NCBI GenBank assembly: GCA_030068075.1
Contig: CM057834.1
Location: forward strand, 96,861,119-96,925,118
Direction of reading: 5' to 3'
Origin: Paguma larvata
Lineage: Eukaryota > Chordata > Mammalia > Carnivora > Viverridae
DNA: 64,000 nucleotides
In this document: positions 55,521 through 64,000 of the stretch, piece by piece
How positions within the stretch are numbered: position 1 is the first letter of the stretch
Layout of the letters: every line of letters starts with the position of its first letter
Position numbers and translations under genes: made by a program
The notes under the pieces: model-generated
What the model saw: the letters and a program-made list of their open reading frames with translations, nothing else
The model's database searches: none
What the model was told of the DNA's origin: nothing

Positions 55521-56416
55521 TTATTCATTTTTTAGAGTTCCATCACCTTCCTTTCCAGCCTTTCTCATTTTTATTTTAAAAATTATATATTTAATTTTCA
55601 AGAACAGTTATTTCTAGCTCCTTTTTTTGAAGCAGCCTGAATTTATTTAAATGGGCGTGATATCCAAATGTTTCTGGGAATATGTATTAGAGGCTTGTTT
55701 GGTTTGTTCATTGTTTTTTCTTCTAGGATCATTTGTAGTGTTCATCCTCGTGCCGTCTTTTTTTTTTTTTAATATTGAGTAATCCTAGGTTGTGTGTGCA
55801 TAAGTGACAGGCTCAGCTGATTAATAGGTTAATGACAGGAAGCTGGCATGTCTTCTCGGCCACCGTGGAGTCTGTTTAACCAAAAGATCTTTACAGCAGA
55901 GAGCTGCCTCCATTGATGCTAGACATAGTTGGGCTTTGCGGTGGGGTGCCCGTGGCCAGGAGCAAGTAGGGAGTGCAGGGATCACGCAGAGACCAGGAGG
56001 AAGGCGGTGCTCCGGGTCATCACACCCACCCTGGGAGCGTGCTGTCTCCAGGCGGGCTGTTAGAGGTCCTTCGAGGTGAGGTCGGGGGTTTCGGCGCCGG
56101 GGTAGATGCTGCTGCATCCTCCCTCTGCCAGGGCTGGTGAGGACGACCACGGAGGGTCCCTGCTGTTCCCAAGATAGACCTTCACACTGCCATCCGCGAT
56201 CACTTTTATTCCTCCTCACTGTCTCTGCCAGCTTTAGGGTCGGAATTCTCTGAGTTCTTCAACTGCAGTCTGTCCTCTGCGTAGTCACAGAGCTGCGGCC
56301 TCCTCACGCACCCTGGGCCCCCGCGTGTGCCCATCCCTGAGTCTCAGTGAGCAACTCGTCAAAAACTCTGGTCCAGGGATGGCTTCTCCTTATTCTTGGC
56401 ACTGCTTTAGATTTAT
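55521..56416. other. ZNF398 intron 2, no gene seen
   Basis: GC content rises near 55900-56330. A minus 132-codon ORF (55821-56219) has no family I recognise and is not called. Confidence 0.5.
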
Positions 56417-56602
56417 GGGGCGTCTGGGTGACTCAGTTAAGTGTCTGACTTCGGCTCAGGTCATGATCTCATGGTTTGTGAGATGGAGCCCTGTGTTGGG
56501 CTCTGCGCTAACAGTAAGGAGCCTGCTTTGGATTCTCTGTCTCCCTCTCTCTCTGCTCCTCCCCTCCTCAGAAATAAACAAACATTAAAAAAAAAAAAAA
56601 GA
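56417..56602 (+). mobile_element. CanSINE, plus, shortened
   Basis: The head is ggggcgtctgggtgactcag. The CT part is shortened and there is an A14 tail. Confidence 0.9.
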
Positions 56603-56811
56603 TTTAGTCCCTGCTGATCTTATTTACTGTCGTTTCAGTAGAACTCAGAGAGGGAAGGAAAATACATATGTGCTTAGTTCGTAGCCTTGAACCAGAAGCC
56701 CGTCCTGATCCTTTATTTTTTTTTATCATTTTATCATACGTGTTTCTGTTGTAAGGTATCACAAATATCACAAATCTTTTGTGTAGTGTGTTTCATTAGA
56801 AAATAAACCCA

Positions 56812-57021
56812 GGGGTGCCTGGGTGGCTCAGTCGGTTAAGCGGCCGATTTCAGCTCAGGTCATGATCTCACGGTTTGTGAGTTCGAGCCCCGCGTCGGGC
56901 TCTGTGCTGATGGCTCAGAGCCTGGAGCCTGCTTCGGATTCTGTGCCTGCCTCTCTCTACCCTTCCCTGCTCATGTTCTGTCTCTCTGTCTCTCAAAAAT
57001 AAAGGTTAAAAAAAAAAAAAA
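56812..57021 (+). mobile_element. CanSINE, plus
   Basis: It is close to consensus, with the target duplication agaaaataaacccag. Confidence 0.95.
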
Positions 57022-58238
57022 GAAAATAAACCCAGTTGCCTCATAGTGTATAGACCTTTAACTCTTACAGGGTATGTTAAGTTTATGAAGATGAGTATGT
57101 ATTCTTTTCATTGAATTTTTTAATTTTGGGGAAAAATGTGTATAGTAGATACCAGGAATGTTTCTTCTCTGATTTTCCTTTATCCATAGCATCCTGTTTT
57201 TATTTTATGGGTGGTGTAATATCTCCCAGATCTTTGTGGGAATACTAATTAGGGAGGAGGTGGGGGTGTGTTTTGTTTTTTAAATTGTTACCTAGGTATT
57301 TCTGTTTCTTTCCACATTTTCCTCCCTCACTTTAGTCTTTCTTATTCATGTGGCAGGCTTTGCCAAATGATCATGATACTTAGTTCTTAGCTTGTATTTC
57401 AGAATTTAACTCCAGGAAGCTGTCCGGTGACAGGAGGGTAGGCTAGCGTTATGATGAGCAGCTCAATGCCAGAAGGAGGAGGGCTTTGTAGTAAGTGCTA
57501 ATGTCCATACTAGGTACCTTAAATTCCCCAGGCAACTCTTCTCCTTCTTTACAGAAGAACCTTCCAGTTTTTACCTAGGGAAAGGTGCCTGGCTTCGGAT
57601 GAGAGTATGCCAGAGGGCGGGGGGGCGGGGGGATTGGAGGCGGATTCTGTTCTGCGTATGACCATTCTACATGAAACCGAACTCCAACTAGGTAGGCTTC
57701 ATAACTGTCCTCTGAAAGTAATCAGTCTTCCATGCTTACATGTTTTTCCTGTTCCCATTAGGCCTGTTGATAACCTACCAGAGCCCCATCTCTTCTAGAC
57801 TCTTCCCAGCCCGATTACAGCTCGCTATCCAAAATTTCTGGTCCATGGCTTCTATTCGAACATTACCATATGCTTATTTTGGGCAGAAACCCTATTTTTG
57901 TGATCTTGGCACTTAGGATAATACTTGTACTTGGCGGATATCCAGAACATGTTCGTATTATGTGAATTATACACTGCTCTGCATTTGTGCCTGTCTCCGT
58001 GTGGAGCTGTTTACAGGTCATATCCTCCAGCCTCCCAAGACTTGTAGCTCTAAAGCTTATTACCTTTCTCCTTGAAAACATCTTCAACTCCTGGAGGTTG
58101 GATCTGTGCCTTAGGTTTTTCCTGTATCCCGCCAGCATCTCACACAGTCTTTTTATGACAAGTAGGCATTTAGTAAGATTGACTAAATGACTGAATTGCG
58201 GTGGGAGGGGACTAACTCCAATATGCTTATAATTTCAG
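57022..58238. other. ZNF398 intron 2, no gene seen
   Basis: There is a G-rich run near 57618-57632. No repeat or exon recognised before the acceptor at 58238. Confidence 0.55.
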
Positions 58239-58365
58239 GTGCCCGTGACATTCGATGATATCTCCATCTACTTTTCCACTCCAGAGTGGGAAAAATTAGA
58301 AGACTGGCAAAAAGAACTTTACAAGAACATCATGAAGGGCAACTACGAGTCTCTCATCTCCATGG
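58239..58365 (+). CDS. ZNF398: ZNF398 coding exon 3 (KRAB A-box)
   Basis: This 127-nt exon encodes residues 141-182 plus one base. The acceptor is gcttataatttcag and the donor GTGAGG. The peptide starts [20 protein letters not shown] and continues [12 protein letters not shown] and [10 protein letters not shown] replaces the usual DV; EW and LY are kept, and MLENY is IMKGNY. This is the old variant KRAB type that often does not bind TRIM28 strongly. Exon length and phase equal those of the ZNF786 and ZNF425 A-box exons. Confidence 0.97.
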
Positions 58366-58913
58366 GTGAGGTTAAGTTGGCACCTTTTGAATGAGGTGAC
58401 CCCAGCTCCATGGCGCTTAGAACAGTCCCTTTTCCGCCAGTGGTCCTCATTTTCACTCTGTCCCCACACACTTCAGATTCTAGTTGCAAGCCAGAGATTT
58501 CCAATTCACCCTTCCTAAGTGGGTAATCATAATCTCCCCTGCCAATTCAGAGGGTGGGGAATGAAGCTCAGGGTTAGGGGTCTCCCAGCTGCAGTGGTTT
58601 CCATAGGTATCCTTCACTTTGAAAGGGCCTTGTTTGCCCCCTCGAGGCAACTGTCACTTACTCGGTAAAAGTAGCAGGTGGGCAGTGCTAGAGTAGCACA
58701 CGCGCCGTCCCACACACTACCTCTCCTCTCGTGTGCTTTCCGAAGAGATGCCGTCCATACCGGAGGTGAACGCATGGGGAGGAGTGCTGTAGATTCTGAA
58801 AGAAATTCCCTGGGGCTGTGGACCTCCAAGCCTACAGCTCGGCCTTCATGGCAATTAGTTGTCATCGTCATGGATCTCTTTCTCATGCCTCCTTTCCCTT
58901 CTTCCTCTCCTAG
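58366..58913. other. ZNF398 intron 3, no gene seen
   Basis: This short intron has no recognised repeat. ORFs at 58614-58935 are chance. Confidence 0.6.
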
Positions 58914-59027
58914 ATTATGCTATGAGTCAACCTGATGTCTTATCTCAGATTCAGCCAGAAGGAGGACAGAGTACAGCGGAGCAGGCAGGACCAGAGGAAA
59001 GTGCGATTCCCACCGACCCCAGTGAAG
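58914..59027 (+). CDS. ZNF398: ZNF398 coding exon 4 (post-KRAB linker)
   Basis: This 114-nt exon encodes residues 183-220. The acceptor is cttcttcctctcctag and the donor GTAAGT. The split codon gives Asp, then YAMSQPDVLSQIQPEG and on to PEESAIPTDPSE, matching the human linker (DYAINQPDVLSQIQPEG) as recalled. It ends in phase 1. The remaining coding exons, with the second KRAB-type segment and the fingers, are not in this window. Confidence 0.96.
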
Positions 59028-59876
59028 GTAAGTAGGAGAGGAGGGCGAGCAGGGCTTGGGGCTTCGAGACCCTCTCCAATCTGAATCAACTAGATTGTGA
59101 ATCATGCCTGAGCCTCAGACATTTAAATAGGGAGTGTTAGAGTGTGCCGCTCCGTTGCCTGCCCCCATCACTGCCACCCATCTGAGGGCTATTAATGGTA
59201 TTCTGTGACAGAGGTTCCGAGACCTAATTATTTACTAAAATTAACATGTCCTTAGACAGCAGGGGAAGCAGCAACGCTCTCCTGGAGGGACGTGGCTGCA
59301 GTGACTATACACCTGGCCGTTCAGAAATGCTGGGGGCGCGGTGGGCGTCTGCATGGTCCCTCAGAGATGCACTTAACCCGCGGAGCCCAGTGATGTCCGC
59401 CTGGGCAAAGTGAACGTCGCCTGGTTTGGGAGGCAGCTGTCATCAGTGAACTCCCCCTAGTGTACTCGGTTGGCAGCTGCTTGCTGTCGTGCGGGAAGAC
59501 TGTCCACCCGAGGGCACTTGCGTTGTTTCTCCCGAGTCCCACCTCTGCAGTCAGAAAACGCTCATCATTTCGTTCTTTGTTGAATAGAAATCTCACAGGA
59601 AGTTCATCCTCAGACCACTCTATTAGATGAACTTTTCTCGGCACCCACCCCCTCTCCCATGAACTATTTTTTTCTAAATTTTTTCATTTTATCATGGAAA
59701 TTTCCAAGCAGAAAAGTTGAAATAATTTTACTGTGAACACCTAGAACCTACCACCTAGATTCTACCACTAACAATTTACTTCCTTATCACATATTTATCC
59801 GTCTCTGCATCCCTGTCGATCCATCCTGTTTTCAGTGTATTTCCAGATCAATACAGACATCAGTACACTTCCCCAG
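59028..59876. other. ZNF398 intron 4, no gene seen
   Basis: A reverse L1-like piece lies at about 59685-59870 (tcatggaaatttccaagcag). Nothing coding is seen. Confidence 0.5.
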
Positions 59877-60325
59877 AGGGGCACCTGGGTCGGCTCAGTC
59901 GGCCTAGCGTCCAACTCTTGATTTTGGCTCAGGCCATGATCCCAGTTTCCTGGGATTGAGCCTACACTCAGTGTGGAGCCTGCTTAAGATATTCTCTCTG
60001 TCCCTCCCTCTCCCCCCTCTCCCCCTCCCCCTCCCCCTCCTCCCTCTCCCCCTCCTCCCTCTCCCCCTCCTCCCTCTCCCCCTCCTCCCTCTCCCCCTCC
60101 TCCCTCTCCCCCTCCTCCCTCTCCCCCTCCTCCCTCTCCCCCTCCTCCCTCTCCCCCTCCTCCCTCTCCCCCTCCTCCCTCTCCCCCTCTTCCCTCTCCC
60201 CCTCTCCCCTTCCCTCCCCTCTCCCCTTCCCTCCCCCTCCCCCTCTCCCCTTCCCCTCTCCCCTTCCCTCCCCTTCCTTCCCCTTCCTCCCCTCTCCCTC
60301 CCTCCCCCTCCCTCCCTAGAGTTCA
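59877..60325 (+). mobile_element. CanSINE, plus, with greatly expanded CT region
   Basis: The head (ggggcacctgggtcggctca) and body run to about 59998, followed by about 320 bp of pure pyrimidine in place of the usual CT stretch of about 50 bp. Confidence 0.85.
59999..60318. repeat. Polypyrimidine tract with a 15-bp minisatellite
   Basis: The unit CTCCCCCTCCTCCCT repeats about ten times without change at roughly 60046-60195, flanked by related C/T variants. The opposite strand is all purine. Confidence 0.95.
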
Positions 60326-60330
60326 ATGTA

Positions 60331-60502
60331 TTTTTTTAAGTTTGTTTATTTTGAGAGAGAAAGAGAGGAAGATGGAATCCTATGCAGGCTCTGCACTGGC
60401 AGTTTAGAGCCCAACATGGTGCTCAAACCCACAAACCATGAGATCATGACCTGAGCCGAAACAAGAGTTGGATAGTTAACCAACTGAGCCACCCAGACAC
60501 CT
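60331..60502 (-). mobile_element. CanSINE, minus, diverged
   Basis: It ends gagccacccagacacctt and lies tail-to-tail with the preceding SINE. Confidence 0.85.
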
Positions 60503-60507
60503 TGAGT

Positions 60508-60699
60508 TTATTTTTAATTGTTTATTTATTTATTTTGAGAGAGTATGCAAAGGGACAGAGAGAGCGAGGGAGAGAGAGTCCCAAGCAGGCTCTACGCTGT
60601 CAGCACTAAGCCCAACATGGGGCTTGATCTTACAAACTGTGAGATCATGACCTGATCTGAAATCGAGTCGGACGCCTGACTGAGCTACACATGCACCCC
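60508..60699 (-). mobile_element. CanSINE, minus, diverged
   Basis: It ends tgagctacacatgcacccc. Confidence 0.85.
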
Positions 60700-61977
60700 A
60701 GCGTTCTCTGAGCTTCGAAGAATGTGTACATCTGCCACGCAGTGTATTATTTTAAAGTCTCTGTGGGCGATTGCATTAAGCAGTCTAACCGGGTGAATTC
60801 GGTTAACCTTTATATCCTGAATCTAAAATCATATCACAAAGATGGGTGACTTGATTACAGACATTATTGGAAATTACACCTTCGTTTATGTTATCAGCTA
60901 TCTAACATAGTTTTCAACTAGTATAAATCAGTGTCATTTTATTTTGGGGGATGAATGGAAAAGGCGTAAATAATTTGGTTTTGTAATGATACGTGAAAGT
61001 TTCATTTAGCTGCCATTATGTCAGTTTATTTTTACCATGGTTTTTAAGGCTCCGTTTGTGGATGGTCAACCAAATATATTAATACGTGTTTATATATTAA
61101 CATAAACAAACGACGTAAACATTGAATTTCTTTAATGCTCTGGTTTGATTCCGACAGTGTTAGCTAACATTGGTGATTATCAACCTAGGTATTTACTAGA
61201 GCTCGAGGATAGGGTTCATATTATTTGGACTGGTCAATATATAGCATTTTTAAACCCCCCTCAGATGTGTCTGGCCTTTAGAACCCTTTATATTTTCCCC
61301 CTTATAGGTTTAATCATTTATTCATGACTTAATCATTTAACCCTGTTTTCTTTTGGTTGCTGAAATTGTCAACTTGGCAAGTGGGAGAACTTTTAAGTTG
61401 TCTCCTACGTCTTTCCAGTACTGCCTCAGTATTTGTTAAAAAAAAAATAATGCTCCAGTCTATTCTGGGGGTCAAGGTCACCCCCAGTTTCGGTCCTGCA
61501 CTAGGAAGACACGTAGGATTCAGCATAACGTCATGCTTAGGGCTAAGGTTTATTACAGCAAAAGGATACGGAGCCAAGCCAGCAAAGATAAAAGGCACAC
61601 AGGGCAAAGTCTGAAGGGAACCAGGGGCGACCATCCAGAGTCTTCTCTCAGTAGTCTCACAGGACACATGCGGTTCCTCTAGCAGTTGTGACAACATGCG
61701 CAGTGTGTCGTCTCCCAGAAATCTCATTAGAGACCGCATCCAAGGGTTTCGCTGGGAGCTGGTCGCATAGGCATCCTCTGCCTAGCATATTCCAAAATTC
61801 GGGACTCCCAGAAGGAAGACAAATGCTCAGCATAACCTGCACTGCACGATGAGGCCCATCGAAGCACTCCTCACACGTAGGGGAAGTTTCCAGTTGGAAT
61901 ACGGACATAAACCTTGTAACAGGTGTTTCTGAGGACACTCAGGCTCAGGCTGCTGCCTTAACACAGGCCGATCTTGA
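60700..61977. other. ZNF398 intron 4, no gene seen
   Basis: I see no zinc-finger or KRAB-type exon. A minus 136-codon ORF (61329-61739) has no recognised family. Confidence 0.5.
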
Positions 61978-62011
61978 TTTTTTTTTTTTTTTTTTTTACT
62001 GTTTATTTACT

Positions 62012-62043
<32 letters not shown>

Positions 62044-62202
62044 CACGAGCTGGGGAGGAGCAGAGAGAGAGGACAGAATCAGAAGCAGGCTCCAGGCTCT
62101 GAGCCAGCACAGAGCCTCATGTGGGGCTTGAACTCAAAAACCATGAGATCATGACTTGAGCCAAAGTCGGACAGTTAACCCACTAAGCCACCAAGGCGCC
62201 CC
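61978..62202 (-). mobile_element. CanSINE, minus
   Basis: It has a (GA)n run at 62016-62042. The duplication is aacacaggccgatctt / aacacaggcctatctt. Confidence 0.94.
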
Positions 62203-62385
62203 AACACAGGCCTATCTTAGAGGGTTTTTTTTCTAACACACACACACAAAATCCCAATTCCTTTCAGTGGAGAATAAACTGGTTATTAGGGTGCATACAA
62301 ACACTAGGCAGAGGTACTCATTTTAGGCCATGTTAGTGACATAACTAATAAAATATCTTTTTGATAGATTATTCTCCATTTAGGG

Positions 62386-62511
62386 TGGTTTTTATTTATT
62401 GTTTTGTTTTTAAGTAATCTCTACACCCAACATGGGACTTGAACTCCCTTTGGGCTATGACCCTGAGATCAAGAGTTGCATGCTTTACTGACTAAGCCAG
62501 CCAGGCACCCC
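62386..62511 (-). mobile_element. Short tRNA-type CanSINE, minus
   Basis: It reads tttttaagtaatctctacac, then ccaacatgggacttgaactc, with a small internal insertion. Confidence 0.82.
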
Positions 62512-62659
62512 TCTCTACTTAGAGTTCTAACCACTTAAGTCCTATTTTCATCTCGTTCTAATGGAAACACTAACCAATTTTTTTTTTTTTTTTTTACTTT
62601 TGAGCAAGCAGCTTTTCTTCTCTAAAATATCATCATATTTTTTTTGATTTTGATTTTGA

Positions 62660-62878
62660 TTTTTTTTTTTTAACGTTTTTATTTTACTTTTGAGAGATAT
62701 AGAGACAGAGTGTGAGCAGGGAAGGGCAGAGAGAGAGGGAGATACAGAAACCGAAGCAGGCTCCAGGCTCTGAACCGTCAGCACAGAGCCCGACGTGGGG
62801 CTCGAACTCACAGACCATGAGATCATGACCTGAGCTGAAGTCGGTCGCTTAACCGACTGAGCCACCCAGGCGCCCCTG
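62660..62878 (-). mobile_element. CanSINE, minus
   Basis: It is close to consensus, with tgattttgatttt on both sides. It sits at the tail end of the next element. Confidence 0.94.
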
Positions 62879-62886
62879 ATTTTGAT

Positions 62887-63089
62887 TTTTTAATGTATAT
62901 TTATTTTTGAGAAGAGACAGAGCAGGAGCAGGGGAGAGGCAGAGAGAGAGGGAGACACAGAATTGAAGCAGGCTCCAGGCTCTGAGCTGTCAGCACAGAG
63001 CCCGACGTGGGGCTCAAACCCACAAACTGTGAGATCATGACCTGAGCCAAAGTCAGACACTTAACCGACGGAGCCACTCAAGTGCCCCC
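62887..63089 (-). mobile_element. CanSINE, minus
   Basis: It is older than its neighbour. Its duplication catattttt lies outside both copies (62635 and 63090). Confidence 0.9.
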
Positions 63090-63110
63090 ATATTTTTAAA
63101 AATCATTTTA

Positions 63111-63270
63111 GGGGTGCCTGGGTGGCTCAGTTGGTTAAGCATCCAACTCCGGCTCAGGAGTTCAGGAGTTCGAACCCTGCCTTGGGTTCTGTGCTGACAG
63201 TTCAGAACCTGGAGCCTGCTTCAGAGATTTTGTTTCTCTTTCTTAAAAATAAACATTAAAAAAATTCTTT
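63111..63270 (+). mobile_element. CanSINE, plus, shortened
   Basis: The head is ggggtgcctgggtggctcag. Most of the CT-rich part is deleted. Confidence 0.9.
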
Positions 63271-64000
63271 TAATCAATTTTAGCACACTATAAAAAATTC
63301 CAGTGTGTATTTATATTGGAATAATTGATATACTTCTAGAAACCTTAATTTTCTAAAATAATTTGGATTTTATCCGTATTTCTTATAAAATAAAGCCCAT
63401 AATTTATTATTGTATTTCATTTTAGAGCTTTAGAAAGAACTGTGCGTTATAATAAAAATATGTAGCTAGAATAGATTTGAGGATAGTAATGGTACCATGT
63501 GGGTCCCCTTCCTTTTTATGGCCAAATATCTTGGAATTAATGTTACATTCTGTCCCTATCACTATCCTCTGAATCAGATGAAGGGAAAGAGAAATTGTTA
63601 TACCTCCCTAGGGAATGGTCATGGCTACCTATTGATGTGTTGGATAAAATTCCATACAATTAGTAGAGAAGAGTTAGTGAATGGGAGAATACAGAAAAAT
63701 ATAATCTTGAGATTTTCTGAAATTCTTCTTTAACTCTATTATTAGGGTCAAGTGCAGACTAGCTGTGCGTGCGTGTGGCAGGGGCCATTATTTGGTCACT
63801 AATAGTTTGAATAGTGAACTCCCCAAGTTTTTAGAATTCTTTGGAGAAAAACTGCCCAAGAAGTTGAAATGGAATAATTACTGAAAGTCCATTATCTTTG
63901 CCATTCTTCTAGTTCAGAAGCCAGGAACTCAAGCAGTGATTCTAAAATGACCCAAAAGTAAAACAAATTCGTTTCTAAGTCTTACAGTCCTGGGGAGACC
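63271..64000. other. ZNF398 intron 4 at the window edge, no gene seen
   Basis: AT-rich, without recognised repeats. An ORF at 63497-63733 has no family. Confidence 0.5.

Noticed and set aside
55821..56219. 132-codon minus ORF in ZNF398 intron 2
   Set aside because: No family or splice signal recognised. It lies in moderately GC-rich intron sequence where chance ORFs are expected.
59904..60339. ORFs coding Arg-Gly or Leu-Pro repeats
   Set aside because: Translations of the polypyrimidine minisatellite.
3114..62865. Dozens of 60-100 codon ORFs with the recurring peptide AQSVKRPTSAQVMISRSVSS and its relatives
   Set aside because: Each lies inside a CanSINE copy and reads the same SINE sequence; they are not a protein family of the locus.
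105..63270. tRNA genes in SINE heads
   Set aside because: The tRNA-Lys-like heads have A- and B-box remnants but do not form a complete cloverleaf with a proper 3' end and continue into the SINE body.
59028..64000. Further ZNF398 exons in the last 5 kb
   Set aside because: I looked for the second KRAB-type segment and for C2H2 fingers in plus frames and found neither.

Overview
The window is nuclear DNA from a cat-like carnivore (Feliformia, most likely Felidae). The main evidence is roughly 70 copies of the felid-type tRNA-Lys-derived CanSINE (SINEC_Fc-like head GCGCCTGGGTGGCTCAGTCG, CT-rich middle, A-rich tail). No copy has the head typical of dog SINEC_Cf. Repeat names were assigned by eye from remembered consensus sequences.

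The genes are three members of the KRAB C2H2 zinc-finger cluster that lies on human chromosome 7q36, in the same order and orientation as in human. ZNF786 (minus) has coding exons 1-3 at 12.95, 6.3 and 1.4 kb, and its zinc-finger exon lies left of the window. ZNF425 (minus) is complete: four coding exons from 30.09 to 22.70 kb encode 750 residues with a KRAB A-box, a long second KRAB-type exon and 19 C2H2 fingers. ZNF398/ZER6 (plus) starts at 46.4 kb; four coding exons are visible (ATG exon, DUF3669/HUB1-type coiled-coil exon, KRAB A-box exon, linker exon) and the zinc-finger exons lie beyond base 64000. All joins keep frame, and the KRAB A-box exon is 127 nt in all three genes.

Each gene starts in a CpG island (about 12.64-13.5, 29.93-30.6 and 45.88-47.18 kb). 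The ZNF786 and ZNF425 islands are recognisable duplicates over about 600 bp. Each island carries a CTCF-like core whose strand follows its gene: minus for ZNF786 and ZNF425, plus for ZNF398.

The rest is repeat-rich intron and intergenic DNA. It contains L1 fragments of several ages (the largest at 36.4-39.4 kb), a mostly deleted endogenous retrovirus with LTR pieces (13.8-15.35 kb), MIR, L2, MER5-like and other old repeats, two U6 snRNA retropseudogenes, and microsatellites including a 15-bp polypyrimidine minisatellite inside a SINE at 60.0 kb. Nested SINE insertions with readable target-site duplications give a relative order of events. I saw no prokaryotic feature, no CRISPR array, no functional tRNA gene and no convincing fourth protein-coding gene.
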